Assembly: GCA_028292265.1 (NCBI GenBank)
Contig: JAQGMR010000072.1
Location: 1-64,000, forward strand
Direction: 5' to 3'
Source of the DNA: Herminiimonas sp.
Lineage (GTDB): Bacteria > Pseudomonadota > Gammaproteobacteria > Burkholderiales > Burkholderiaceae_D
DNA length: 64,000 bases
Positions 17,078 to 26,447 of this stretch are shown here, piece by piece. Made by a program: the position numbers and the translations under genes. The first letter of the stretch is position 1, and each line of letters opens with the position of its first letter. The notes below the pieces were generated by a model that was not told where the DNA came from, ran no database searches, and saw nothing but the letters and a program-made list of their open reading frames with translations.

Positions 17078-18295
17078 TTACTTCGCGTCCCCCGCAAGCT
17101 TCCACTTCCCGTCGGAGATTTGCACCATCACGCGCGAACGCTGGTCCAGGCCTAGATGGTCGGTCGGGCTCATGTTCACGATACCCTGTGACTCAGGATG
17201 GTTCTTCACCCCTTCGATCGCATCGCGCAGCGCCTTGCGGAATTCCTTGGTGCCCGGCTGCGCCTTCTTCAATGCTTCGGGCATTGCCACCACCAGCAAC
17301 TGTCCCGCATCCCAGGCGTGTCCGCCGAAAGTGGAGACGCTGCCGGCGCCATAGGCTTTCTCATAAGCGTTCTTGTAGGTCAGCGCCGATTTTTTAACCG
17401 GGTTGGAGTCTGGCAGTTGGTCCGCAACCAGTAGTGGTCCGGCCGGCAGCCAGGTGCCCTCGCAGTCCTTGCCGCACACGCGCAGGAAGTCGTTGTTGGC
17501 AACGCCGTGGGTCTGGTACATCGTGCCCTTGTAGCCGCGTTCCTTCAAGGTCTTTTGCGGCAGCGCGGCCGGGGTGCCGGAGCCGGCAATCAGCACGGCA
17601 TCCGGGTTGGCGCCCATGATCTTCAGGACCTGACCGGTGACGGAAGTGTCGTTACGCGCAAAGCGCTCGTTGGCCACAACCTTGATTTTGCGTAGCTCAG
17701 CCAGCTTGGTAAATTCCCGATACCAGCCTTCGCCGTACGCGTCCGCGAAACCAATGAAGGCGACAGTCTTGATGCCGCGGTCAGCCATGTGGCCGGTGAT
17801 GGCGGTCGCCATGTGCGAATCGTTTTGAGGCGTCTTGAAGACCCAGCGGCGCTTGGCGTCTACCGGCTCAACAATCGCGGCCGATGCGGCCATGGAAATC
17901 ATCGGCGTTTCCGATTCGGACGCAATATCGATCATGGCCAGCGAGTTAGGCGTCACGGTCGAACCGATCACGACATCGACGTTGTCTTCGCTCAGCAGCT
18001 TGCGGGTGTTCTTGACGGCGGTGGTGGTGTCGGATGCGTCATCAAGCACGATGTACTGGACTGACTTGCCACCGATTTGCGTGGGCAGCAGGGCGAATGT
18101 GTTTTTTTCCGGGATGCCAAGCGAGGCAGCAGGGCCGGTCGCCGAGACGGTTACGCCGACCTTGATCTGGGCTGATGCCACACCGGTGAATCCGGCAAAG
18201 CCAGCGAAAGCCATGGCGAGCACGGTCGGCATCAGCGCAGGCAGCCGCATCGGGAAACCCGTCACCTTGGGTGCACCGGTCGATTTGTTCTTCAT
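17078..18295 (-). CDS. livK: Liv-type periplasmic substrate-binding protein (system 1)
   Basis: 405 aa from the ATG at 18295 with AGGAAC just upstream (an upstream start at 18364 adds residues with no signal character). A basic start, a hydrophobic stretch and ASA-QIKVGV mark a signal peptide and mature start, in the type I periplasmic binding protein fold (VSATGPAASLG and FGGHAWDA motifs). It lies between paaX (upstream, same strand) and the permease genes. Ligand not readable from the sequence; the position beside paa genes suggests phenylacetate or another aromatic. Confidence 0.9.
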   Translation of the reverse strand: MKNKSTGAPKVTGFPMRLPALMPTVLAMAFAGFAGFTGVASAQIKVGVTVSATGPAASLGIPEKNTFALLPTQIGGKSVQYIVLDDASDTTTAVKNTRKLLSEDNVDVVIGSTVTPNSLAMIDIASESETPMISMAASAAIVEPVDAKRRWVFKTPQNDSHMATAITGHMADRGIKTVAFIGFADAYGEGWYREFTKLAELRKIKVVANERFARNDTSVTGQVLKIMGANPDAVLIAGSGTPAALPQKTLKERGYKGTMYQTHGVANNDFLRVCGKDCEGTWLPAGPLLVADQLPDSNPVKKSALTYKNAYEKAYGAGSVSTFGGHAWDAGQLLVVAMPEALKKAQPGTKEFRKALRDAIEGVKNHPESQGIVNMSPTDHLGLDQRSRVMVQISDGKWKLAGDAK

Positions 18296-18479
18296 GTTCC
18301 TGTCTCCGTTCTCATGTTTAAGGTTCTTGTCCGGCAGGGTCTCCGCCGTCCGTATTTTCACCACTGTCGGGTGTTATTTACTGTGCTGCGCCAAGTCCGC
18401 TCGCGTAAAAGGCGAGGTCGCCGCTGCAATGGAAACCGGCACACGCAAGCCCGGCCGCAAAGCTTGCTGGACTATAGCA

Positions 18480-19427
18480 TCAACGCGCATCGTTTTGGCC
18501 TTTTGACAAGCCGCCAAAACGCTTGAAAAACTCGGCATTGGCCTGCGACACCGCGCCTTCTTCCTGTGCCAGTGTGGCGACGATGTGGCGCTCCGCTTCG
18601 GGCCAGGCCAGCTCGTAGATGCGACGGCACAGGTCATAGGCAACGGTGCCGGGCCAGTCGTCTGGCAGCAGCGCCAGGGGCAGCAGCGGGTCATGCAGCT
18701 GCACCCGGCGGAAAGCGTGGATCAGCAGGGTGCGCAAAACAAAGGCCTGTTCCGGATCGAGCGCGCCGCGCTTGTCGAGGTGGCGGGCTATCGGCTGGAA
18801 AGACGCGATGAAACTGCGATAGTCCAACATGACGCGTTCCATATCCCAGCACTGGGCTACCAGCTCGGCCAGCGGCCGGGTGCTGACATCCCTCAAATCG
18901 CTTGCCGTGCAAACGAACACCTTGCCGGCGATGTCCACCCGATCCAGAATCTCTTGAAGCGCGGCCGACTTGCCGCAGGGGTGCCCGAACATCCCCGGAG
19001 CAATCAGACCGAATCCTTCCCACAACAATTCACGACGAAGCTGGGCTCGTTCCGACGCGGTAATGATTTCCGGCGCGCTCAGAAGCAGGGTCCACTTGCC
19101 GTCCCACCGCGTTTCTGCGGGCACATAAATGCGGTCATGCGCCCGCTCAAAGCGGCGACGGCCGGTCGCAGTGAGGCGGTAGCGGCTGCGACGCCCCTCA
19201 CGTTGCGCATCGAGCCAGCCTTCCTCCGCCAAGCGGAAAACGCTGGTCCGCACCAGTCGGTCACTAAGCCCCAGCGGCGCCAGCAATGCGATCAGGCTGC
19301 CGAGCCAGGCTTGCCCGCCATGCGGCGTAATCGCGTCGCCGAACACCGTCATCACCACCGACTTGGCACGCGGCGGATCGGCCTGCAGGAACTGCCTGAT
19401 CCATTTGTCGACAGTGGCGTTTTTCAT
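18480..19427 (-). CDS. paaX: Phenylacetate operon repressor PaaX
   Basis: 315 aa, the usual PaaX length. The winged-helix N-terminus (RTSVFRLAEEGWLDAQREGRRSRYRLT) precedes a central domain and a C-terminal domain of the PaaX family (LAQCWD, DPLLPLALLPDDWPG). In E. coli PaaX represses paa promoters and is released by phenylacetyl-CoA. It is divergent from paaA across 308 bases that hold repeated GATAC/GTATC elements. The start at 19427 is ATG. Confidence 0.93.
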   Translation of the reverse strand: MKNATVDKWIRQFLQADPPRAKSVVMTVFGDAITPHGGQAWLGSLIALLAPLGLSDRLVRTSVFRLAEEGWLDAQREGRRSRYRLTATGRRRFERAHDRIYVPAETRWDGKWTLLLSAPEIITASERAQLRRELLWEGFGLIAPGMFGHPCGKSAALQEILDRVDIAGKVFVCTASDLRDVSTRPLAELVAQCWDMERVMLDYRSFIASFQPIARHLDKRGALDPEQAFVLRTLLIHAFRRVQLHDPLLPLALLPDDWPGTVAYDLCRRIYELAWPEAERHIVATLAQEEGAVSQANAEFFKRFGGLSKGQNDAR

Positions 19428-19582
19428 CGGGCGGCGTTGCTTCCCTCAGGGCTCGGCTGGTCGCCGGCCTGATCGAGACGTTATTAAACGGCATGCGCTT
19501 TTCGCGGACCGACGACCGGCTCTTCAAGAAATCGCAAGCCGGTTGAATCGGCAATCCGTTGCTGTGACGAAGCGAAAAATCC

Positions 19583-19701
19583 GTATCGAAGCGGCAAGAG
19601 TGCGCTTTTATATCATGAAAAGTTCAAGGACAAAGAAGGACTCGATACAAAACGCGAAAGCGATACAACTAAAACGTTGTTTTATTCAAGTTCGTATCAT
19701 A
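19583..19701. promoter_or_regulatory. paaX-paaA divergent control region with repeated CGATAC elements
   Basis: CGATACAA occurs as an exact direct repeat at 19643-19650 and 19661-19668 (18 bp apart), and the reverse form GTATCG/GTATCA at 19583 and 19694. The last copy overlaps a possible -10 (TATCAT, 19696-19701) placed 34 bases before the chosen paaA ATG. These are candidate PaaX operators; E. coli PaaX sites have a different published sequence. Confidence 0.45.
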
Positions 19702-19735
19702 AGATGATGTGTCGACGAAGCGGGAGCACGCCAAA

Positions 19736-20737
19736 ATGTATGCACAACTGGTGGAAACCGGCGCAAGCCAGGTGCAGGTTCGCGAGGAAATGGGCCCGCT
19801 CGAACGTCGCTTCCAGGAACGAATCGATGCCGGCATCAAGATCGAGCCAAAGGACTGGATGACGGAGGGCTACCGCAAGACCCTCATCCGGCAAATTTCG
19901 CAGCATGCGCATTCGGAAATCGTGGGACAACTGCCCGAAGGTAACTGGGTGACGCGAGCGCCTTCGCTAAAGCGCAAGGCGATTCTTCTCGCCAAGATCC
20001 AGGACGAAGCGGGCCATGGACTTTATCTTTACAGCGCTGCCGAAACGCTCGGCGTTTCTCGCGACCGCTTGATTGGCGACCTGCATTCCGGCAAGGCGAA
20101 GTATTCCAGCATCTTCAATTATCCGACCCTTACCTGGGCCGACATTGGCGCCATTGGCTGGCTGGTCGATGGCTCCGCCATCATCAACCAGATTCCTCTC
20201 TGCCGTTGCTCCTACGGGCCGTACGCGCGTGCCATGGTCCGGGTCTGCAAGGAAGAATCGTTCCATTCGCGCCAGGGCTATGACCTGATGCTTGCCCTTT
20301 GCCGCGGCACGCCGGAGCAGAAGCAGATGGCGCAAGATGCGCTGAACCGCTGGTGGTGGCCGTCGCTCATGATGTTCGGGCCGTCGGACGCCGAATCGGT
20401 CAACAGCGCGCAATCGGCGCAGTGGCGCATCAAGCTTTTCAGCAACGACGAACTGCGCCAGAAGATGGTGGACCAGAGCGTGCCCCAGGCGGAATACCTC
20501 GGCCTCACCGTTCCCGATCCGAAGCTCAAGTGGAATGCTGAAACTGGTCACTACGAGTTCGGCGACATCGACTGGGCCGAGTTCCACAACGTGATCAAGG
20601 GCAACGGACCCTGCAACCGCGACCGCCTGCGCGCGCGCGTCAAGGCGTGGGAAGACGGCGAATGGTTCCGCGACGGCCTGTCGGCCCATGCGGAAAAAGC
20701 GACGCAGCGCGCTGCCACAACGGCGCAAGCGGCCTGA
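19736..20737 (+). CDS. paaA: Phenylacetyl-CoA epoxidase subunit PaaA (catalytic)
   Basis: 333 aa from the ATG at 19736, which has GGGAG nine bases upstream and gives the MYAQ start seen in related proteins; the frame could also start at GTG 19709. PaaA is the catalytic di-iron subunit of the PaaABCE monooxygenase that turns phenylacetyl-CoA into its 1,2-epoxide. Strong family signature: [24 protein letters not shown] and [17 protein letters not shown] (metal ligands in the Glu-x-x-His form). First gene of a plus-strand operon paaABCDE-G-I-K. Confidence 0.96.
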   Translation: MYAQLVETGASQVQVREEMGPLERRFQERIDAGIKIEPKDWMTEGYRKTLIRQISQHAHSEIVGQLPEGNWVTRAPSLKRKAILLAKIQDEAGHGLYLYSAAETLGVSRDRLIGDLHSGKAKYSSIFNYPTLTWADIGAIGWLVDGSAIINQIPLCRCSYGPYARAMVRVCKEESFHSRQGYDLMLALCRGTPEQKQMAQDALNRWWWPSLMMFGPSDAESVNSAQSAQWRIKLFSNDELRQKMVDQSVPQAEYLGLTVPDPKLKWNAETGHYEFGDIDWAEFHNVIKGNGPCNRDRLRARVKAWEDGEWFRDGLSAHAEKATQRAATTAQAA

Positions 20738-20754
20738 GCCGCCAGGAGAATCGC

Positions 20755-21075
20755 ATGAGCAATCAGATGAGCAACCACACGAGCAACAACACGGGCCGGG
20801 AGTGGCCACTGTGGGAAGTATTCATCCGCAGCCAGCATGGTTTGTCGCACAAGCACGTCGGCAGTCTGCATGCGCCCGATGCCGCAATGGCGGTCAATAA
20901 TGCGCGGGACGTTTATACCCGTCGCAATGAAGGCGTCAGCATCTGGGTCGTCAAGGCGGCCGACATCGTTGCCAGCAGTCCCGGAGAAAAGGAAGAGTTG
21001 TTTGAGCCGGCCAACAGCAAGGTTTACCGGCATCCCACCTTTTTCCCCATGCCAGACGGCGTCAAGAATCTGTAA
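20755..21075 (+). CDS. paaB: Phenylacetyl-CoA epoxidase subunit PaaB
   Basis: 106 aa from the ATG at 20755 (CAGGAG eight bases upstream). Small structural subunit that bridges the PaaAC heterodimers; contains WPLWEVFIRSQHGLSHKHVGSLHA and the ending FFPMPDGVKNL typical of PaaB. The first 17 residues repeat NQMSNHTSNN and are likely disordered. Lies 17 bases after paaA. Confidence 0.95.
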   Translation: MSNQMSNHTSNNTGREWPLWEVFIRSQHGLSHKHVGSLHAPDAAMAVNNARDVYTRRNEGVSIWVVKAADIVASSPGEKEELFEPANSKVYRHPTFFPMPDGVKNL

Positions 21076-21156
21076 CGCACACCACTGTTCCGAGTCTTTG
21101 CATCCTGGCTCGGTCCCGCGCCGCGGCGCTCTGCCACAAACGGACCACACGCTCTC

Positions 21157-21912
21157 ATGAAAGCCGACAAGTTCAATTTGCTCCTGCGCCTTGGCGACAA
21201 CGCCTTGATACTGTCGCAGCGTCTTTCGGAATGGTGCGGGAAGGGCCCCGCGCTGGAAGAAGATATGGCTCTTGCCAATGTCGCGCTCGACCTGCTTGGG
21301 CAAGCACGACTGTGGCTCGGCTATGCCGCCGAAGTCGAAGGCAAGGGGCGTGATGAAGACGGCCTCGCCTTCCTTCGCGACGCGCACGATTTTCACAATC
21401 TGTTGCTGGTCGAGCAGCCGAACGGCCACTATGGCGACACGCTGGCGCGCCAGTTTCTTTTCGATACCTGGCACTATTTTCTGCTGAAGGAATTGACCGG
21501 TTCGCGCGACGAGCGCATCGCCGCCATCGCGGAGAAATCACTCAAGGAAGTAACCTACCATGTGCGCCGTAGCGGCGACCTCGTAGTGCGGTTGGGCGAC
21601 GGCACGGAAGAAAGTCATCGCCGGATGCAAGCCTCAATTGATGATCTGTGGATGTACACCGGCGAGATGTTCAAGGACGACGCCGTGGACCAGGCCATGC
21701 ACGCTGAAGGTGCTGCACCACTCCCGTCGTCACTGCGCGAACCTTGGCTGGCGCACCTGCGTGAAATCTGCCATGAGGCCACGCTCACACTGCCGTCGGC
21801 CGATGCATGGATGCAGAAGGGCGGCCGGCAAGGCGTGCACACCGAGCACCTCGGCTATCTTCTGGCTGAGATGCAGTTTTTGCAGCGGGCGTATCCGGGT
21901 GCGCAATGGTAG
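21157..21912 (+). CDS. paaC: Phenylacetyl-CoA epoxidase subunit PaaC
   Basis: 251 aa. Structural partner of PaaA with a ferritin-like fold but without a working metal site in characterised homologues. Family features: LRLGDNALILSQRLSEWCGKGP, ALDLLGQAR and EVTYHVRRSGDLVVRLGDGTEESH. It starts 81 bases after paaB and overlaps paaD by seven bases. Confidence 0.95.
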   Translation: MKADKFNLLLRLGDNALILSQRLSEWCGKGPALEEDMALANVALDLLGQARLWLGYAAEVEGKGRDEDGLAFLRDAHDFHNLLLVEQPNGHYGDTLARQFLFDTWHYFLLKELTGSRDERIAAIAEKSLKEVTYHVRRSGDLVVRLGDGTEESHRRMQASIDDLWMYTGEMFKDDAVDQAMHAEGAAPLPSSLREPWLAHLREICHEATLTLPSADAWMQKGGRQGVHTEHLGYLLAEMQFLQRAYPGAQW

Positions 21913-22439
21913 GCGCATCGGTCATGCTCGGCGCCATTCAGCCGGCCCAGGTCTGGTCCTGGCTGGAGCAGGTCAGCGACCCGGAAATTCCGGTCATCTC
22001 CGTGGTGGATCTCGGCATTGTGCGTGACGTCGCTCTCAAAGAGTCCGACGGCGGCACCGATTGCACTGTCACGATTACCCCGACCTATTCCGGTTGTCCC
22101 GCCATGCTCGTCATTGCTGAGGCGATTACGCAGGCCCTGCAGTCTCACGGCGTCCGGCACGTGCGGCTCGCAACCCAGCTTTCGCCGGCGTGGACAACCG
22201 ACTGGATGAGCGCCATCGGCAAGGAAAAACTGAGGGGCTACGGCATTGCGCCGCCCACGCAGCAGGTAATCGACATCTCAGGCATCAGCCGGCGCGGCCG
22301 TGTCGTTGCGACCGTGCCTTGCCCGCTGTGCGGCTCGACCAATACCCGCGTGACCAGCGAGTTCGGATCAACCGCGTGCAAGGCGTTGTACCGCTGTGCC
22401 GATTGCCTTGAGCCTTTCGACTATTTCAAATGTCATTGA
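21906..22439 (+). CDS. paaD: PaaD, Fe-S assembly-like protein of the epoxidase operon
   Basis: 177 aa; overlaps paaC by seven bases. N-terminal DUF59/SufT-like domain (VSDPEIPVISVVDLGIVRD) and a C-terminal cysteine cluster (CPLCGS...CKALYRCADCLEPF) that would hold a zinc or iron site. PaaD is needed for activity in vivo and probably matures the PaaE cluster or the PaaA di-iron centre. Confidence 0.93.
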   Translation: MVGASVMLGAIQPAQVWSWLEQVSDPEIPVISVVDLGIVRDVALKESDGGTDCTVTITPTYSGCPAMLVIAEAITQALQSHGVRHVRLATQLSPAWTTDWMSAIGKEKLRGYGIAPPTQQVIDISGISRRGRVVATVPCPLCGSTNTRVTSEFGSTACKALYRCADCLEPFDYFKCH

Positions 22440-22485
22440 GCGCGGCAACTTCAATGCCAGCCAATCCATCACCTCTGGGCCCGCC

Positions 22486-23562
22486 ATGAGCCGCTTCCAC
22501 TCCATTGCCGTTGCCAAGGTCGACCACCAGACGCGCGACACGATCGTCGTCAGCTTTGACGTGCCGGCGGACTTGCGCGACACCTTCCATTTCGTGCAAG
22601 GTCAGCACCTGACGCTGCGCACCGACATCGATGGCCACGACGTCCGGCGATCCTACTCAATCTGCTCTGCGGTGCAGGACCGCGACTTGCGCATTGCCAT
22701 CAAGCGCAGTCCCGGCGGCGTGTTTTCAAACTGGGCCAACGACCACATGAAGCGCGGCATGTCGATTGCCGTGATGCCGCCGATGGGCCACTTCAACACG
22801 CCGCTGCAGGCGGAGCAGTCCCGCCACTATCTCGGCTTCGCCGCCGGCAGTGGCATCACGCCGCTGCTGTCTATCATCAAGACCACGCTGCTTGCCGAGC
22901 CGATGAGCCGCTTCACGCTGCTATACGGCAACCGGGCGACCTCTTCCGTCATCTTCCGCGAGGAGCTGGCGGACTTGAAGGACACCTACCTGGAGCGCTT
23001 TAAGCTGGTCTATGTCATGAGCCGCGAGCAGCAGGACATTGAGCTGTTCAACGGTCGCATCACCGCCGAGAAATGTGAGGCGCTGTTCCAGCACTGGATC
23101 AATCTCGATGATGTGGACCTGGCCTTCATCTGCGGCCCGGAGCAGATGATGCATGCGGTTGCCGCGACGCTGGAAAAGCATGGCATGCCGAAAGAGAAGA
23201 TCAAGATAGAATTGTTTGCAGCCAGCATACCGAAGCACGAGCACCACCCACGTCCGGCGAGCGTCCTTGGGACCGGCCTGTGTGAAGTCACCGTCATCAT
23301 GGATGGCCGCAGCGCCAGCTTCGCCATGGAGAAGGACAAGGAATCGGTACTTGATGCCGGATTACGCCAGGGACTGGACTTGCGCTATGCCTGCAAGGGC
23401 GGCGTCTGCGCCACCTGCCGCTGCAAGGTGGTGGAGGGCGAAGTGGAGATGGACGCCAATCATGCGCTGGAGGATTATGAGATTGCGCGCGGCTTTGTGC
23501 TGTCGTGCCAGAGCTTTCCGGTAACTGAAAAGCTTGTGGTGGATTTCGATCAGGACACCTGA
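22486..23562 (+). CDS. paaE: Phenylacetyl-CoA epoxidase reductase PaaE
   Basis: 358 aa from the ATG at 22486 (the frame is open from 22396 inside paaD, but MSRFHSIAV is the family start). FAD-binding and NAD(P)H domains (RRSYSICS, GSGITPLLSIIK, ICGPEQMM) are followed by a plant-type [2Fe-2S] ferredoxin domain (CKGGVCATCRCKV...LSCQS). It feeds electrons from NADPH to PaaA. Confidence 0.95.
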   Translation: MSRFHSIAVAKVDHQTRDTIVVSFDVPADLRDTFHFVQGQHLTLRTDIDGHDVRRSYSICSAVQDRDLRIAIKRSPGGVFSNWANDHMKRGMSIAVMPPMGHFNTPLQAEQSRHYLGFAAGSGITPLLSIIKTTLLAEPMSRFTLLYGNRATSSVIFREELADLKDTYLERFKLVYVMSREQQDIELFNGRITAEKCEALFQHWINLDDVDLAFICGPEQMMHAVAATLEKHGMPKEKIKIELFAASIPKHEHHPRPASVLGTGLCEVTVIMDGRSASFAMEKDKESVLDAGLRQGLDLRYACKGGVCATCRCKVVEGEVEMDANHALEDYEIARGFVLSCQSFPVTEKLVVDFDQDT

Positions 23563-23611
23563 AGCTGGCCAATGCAGCCATGGCAATCCCGAATGCACAC
23601 GTGGAGACGAT

Positions 23612-24418
23612 ATGGAATACAAGAACATCCTGTACCAGCATGGCGACGGCATTGCCCGCATCACCCTGAACCGCCCGGACAAACTCAACAGCTTCACCAT
23701 CGACATGCACCGCGAACTGCGCGACGCGTTGACGCGTCTCCAGGCCGACACCACCACGCGAGTGCTGCTGCTGACGGGCGCCGGCCGCGGTTTTTGCGCG
23801 GGACAGGACCTGGCCGACATCGCAGGCCCGAACGCTTCGAAGGAGCTTTCTGACGCTGGCGATCCGCTCGGGCAAGTCATCGGCAACTGGTACAACCCGC
23901 TCGTCAAGACGCTGCGTGCACTGCCGTTCCCGGTGGTATGCGCCGTCAACGGCGTTGCGGCCGGTGCAGGCGCCAATATTGCGCTAGCCTGTGACATCGT
24001 CGTGGCAGCGCGATCTGCCAATTTCATCGAAGTGTTCTGCAAGATCGGCCTGATGCCAGATACCGGGGGCACCTATTTCCTGCCTCGCGCGGTGGGTTCG
24101 GCGCGCGCCATGGGCCTGGCCCTGCTGGGTGACAAGCTATCGGCGGAAGAGGCGGAGCGTTGGGGCCTGATCTGGAAGTGCGTGGACGATGCCGCGTTGG
24201 CGACTGAAGCAGAAGCGCTGACGCAGCGCTTCGCCACGGCGCCAACCCGCGCGCTGGCTGCAGCGAAGAAAGCCCTCAACGCGAGCGGTGGAAACACGCT
24301 CGACGCGCAACTGGCGATTGAATGCGACGCCATGCGCGAACTCGGGTGCAGCGCCGACTACAAGGAGGGCGTTGCCGCCTTCCTCGAAAAGCGCGCGCCG
24401 CGCTTTGAAGGAAAATGA
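23612..24418 (+). CDS. paaG: Epoxyphenylacetyl-CoA isomerase PaaG
   Basis: 268 aa from the ATG at 23612 (GGAGA six bases upstream). Crotonase fold with the oxyanion motifs GAGRGFCAGQDLAD and NGVAAGAGANIALACD, the FCAGQDL form being typical of PaaG. It converts the ring epoxide to the oxepin-CoA. The stop overlaps the paaI start (ATGA). Confidence 0.93.
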   Translation: MEYKNILYQHGDGIARITLNRPDKLNSFTIDMHRELRDALTRLQADTTTRVLLLTGAGRGFCAGQDLADIAGPNASKELSDAGDPLGQVIGNWYNPLVKTLRALPFPVVCAVNGVAAGAGANIALACDIVVAARSANFIEVFCKIGLMPDTGGTYFLPRAVGSARAMGLALLGDKLSAEEAERWGLIWKCVDDAALATEAEALTQRFATAPTRALAAAKKALNASGGNTLDAQLAIECDAMRELGCSADYKEGVAAFLEKRAPRFEGK

Positions 24419-25011
24419 GCATGCGAGCGGTTTCCCCCAGCACGACAATGTCTGACCCTGCCATGTCGCCACAGGCGCTGGCCGAAGCCACCTCCGCCCA
24501 TATGCTGGCGCAGGACCAGGCCTCGCGCGGCCTTGGCATGCAACTCGTCGCCGTAAAGCCCGGCGCCGCCCGCATGACCATGACGGTGCGCGCCGACATG
24601 CTGAATGGCCACAAGACATGCCACGGCGGCTTCATTTTTACGCTGGCCGACAGCGCCTTCGCCTTCGCCTGCAACAACGCCAACAAGCTCACAGTCGCCT
24701 CTGGGGCCGCCATTGATTTTTTGGCGCCGGCCATGGAAGGCGATGTGCTTTCCGCCGATGCAGTTGAGCAGGCCCGGACCGGCAAGACCGGCGTGTATGA
24801 CATCACCGTAACGAACCAGCACGGCAAGCGTATCGCGCTGTTTCGCGGGAAGTCGTACCAGCTTAACGGAAGCGTGTTGGGTGACGTCCCGGGTGTCGCC
24901 TCTGGCAACCTCGGCGGCGGCGACAACGCCAGCGCCAATGAAGAAGGCAACGCTGGCGCGAGCCCACGTGCCAGCCCGCACCGCGACGCCGGTAACAAAC
25001 CAGAAGCATAG
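24415..25011 (+). CDS. paaI: Phenylacetyl-CoA thioesterase PaaI with long C-terminal tail
   Basis: 198 aa. Hotdog thioesterase core (about residues 15-145) with HKTCHGGFIFTLADSAFAFA, the PaaI motif. It is thought to rescue CoA from dead-end intermediates. About 50 extra residues follow the fold and are low-complexity (Gly/Ala/Asn/Ser), unlike the usual 140-150 aa enzyme. The start overlaps the paaG stop by four bases. Confidence 0.93.
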   Translation: MSMRAVSPSTTMSDPAMSPQALAEATSAHMLAQDQASRGLGMQLVAVKPGAARMTMTVRADMLNGHKTCHGGFIFTLADSAFAFACNNANKLTVASGAAIDFLAPAMEGDVLSADAVEQARTGKTGVYDITVTNQHGKRIALFRGKSYQLNGSVLGDVPGVASGNLGGGDNASANEEGNAGASPRASPHRDAGNKPEA

Positions 25012-25021
25012 GGAGAAAGCG

Positions 25022-26341
25022 ATGGCACGCCGAACGCATACCCTTTCCGGACTCGACCCGATCGAGAAGGCGAGCCGCGATGAATTGCAGGCATTGCAGT
25101 TACAGCGCCTGAAGTGGACTTTGCATCACGCTTACAACAACGTGCCGCATTACCGCGCCGCATTCGACGCTGCCGGGGTCCATCCGGACGATCTTAAGTC
25201 GCTGGCCGACATCGCCAAATTTCCCTGCACCGGCAAGAAGGACTTGCGTGACAACTACCCCTTCGGCATGTTCGCTGTACCGCGCGAGCAAGTGGTGCGG
25301 ATTCATGCCTCAAGCGGCACCACCGGCAAGCCAACTGTAGTCGGCTACACCAAGAAGGATATCGACACCTGGGCCGACCTGGTCGCGCGCTCTATCCGCG
25401 CCTCGGGCGGGCGACCCGGCGATATCGTGCATATCGGGTACGGCTACGGCCTCTTTACCGGCGGCCTTGGCGCGCACTACGGCGCCGAGCGACTTGGTTG
25501 CACTGTGATTCCCATGTCGGGCGGACAGACTGAGAAGCAGGTGCAGCTTATCTGCGACTTCAAGCCGTCGGTGATCATGGTAACGCCGTCCTATATGCTG
25601 AATATCATCGAAGAAATCACGCGACAGGGTATTGACCCGGCCGCCACCTCGCTCGCGATTGGCATCTTCGGCGCCGAGCCCTGGACCGATGCCATGCGCG
25701 CCGAAATCGAAGGTCGCGCCGGCATCGACGCGGTCGACATCTATGGCCTTTCCGAAGTGATGGGCCCGGGCGTGGCCAACGAATGCGTGGAGAGCAAGGA
25801 TGGCCCGGTGATATGGGAAGACCATTTCTATCCGGAGATTATCGACCCTGACACTGGCGAAGTGCTGCCGGATGGCGAGGAGGGCGAGTTGGTGCTGACC
25901 TCACTCACCAAGGAAGCGCTGCCGGTCATTCGCTACCGTACCCGCGACTTGACACGGCTGCTGCCGCCGACCTCGCGCTCCATGCGGCGCATGGACAAGA
26001 TCACCGGCCGCTCGGACGACATGCTCATTATCCGCGGCGTGAATTTGTTCCCGACCCAGGTCGAGGAACTGATCGTCAAGCATGGCAAGCTGGCGCCGCA
26101 GTACCAGCTAATCGTGTCGCGCGATGGGCACCTTGATTGCCTCGAAATCGTCACCGAAGTTCGACCGGAATTGTCTTCAAAACTGTCGATCGAAGAGCGT
26201 GAGACACTCGGGCGCGAACTGGAGCACCATGTCAAAACCTACATCGGCGTGACTGCCACCGTGCGAGTACAAACCACCGACAGTATCGAACGCACTCTAA
26301 CAGGCAAGGCGCGGCGGGTAATTGACAAGCGTCCACGCTAG
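25022..26341 (+). CDS. paaK: Phenylacetate-CoA ligase PaaK
   Basis: 439 aa from the ATG at 25022 (GGGAGAAA nearby). Phenylacetate + ATP + CoA to phenylacetyl-CoA, the entry step. AMP-forming motifs: SSGTTGKPTVVGYT, DIYGLSEVMGPG, and the C-terminal GKARRV. Begins ten bases after paaI and completes the operon. The genes for the later steps (paaZ, paaF, paaH, paaJ) are not in the window. Confidence 0.95.
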   Translation: MARRTHTLSGLDPIEKASRDELQALQLQRLKWTLHHAYNNVPHYRAAFDAAGVHPDDLKSLADIAKFPCTGKKDLRDNYPFGMFAVPREQVVRIHASSGTTGKPTVVGYTKKDIDTWADLVARSIRASGGRPGDIVHIGYGYGLFTGGLGAHYGAERLGCTVIPMSGGQTEKQVQLICDFKPSVIMVTPSYMLNIIEEITRQGIDPAATSLAIGIFGAEPWTDAMRAEIEGRAGIDAVDIYGLSEVMGPGVANECVESKDGPVIWEDHFYPEIIDPDTGEVLPDGEEGELVLTSLTKEALPVIRYRTRDLTRLLPPTSRSMRRMDKITGRSDDMLIIRGVNLFPTQVEELIVKHGKLAPQYQLIVSRDGHLDCLEIVTEVRPELSSKLSIEERETLGRELEHHVKTYIGVTATVRVQTTDSIERTLTGKARRVIDKRPR

Positions 26342-26447
26342 GGCGGTTTTTCCACCGCGGGCTCTACAGGTTACCAAAATAATGTGAGGGCACGACGCAG
26401 CACGGCAGCGCCGCCACGACAATTCATCAGTACACAAGGAACACGAA

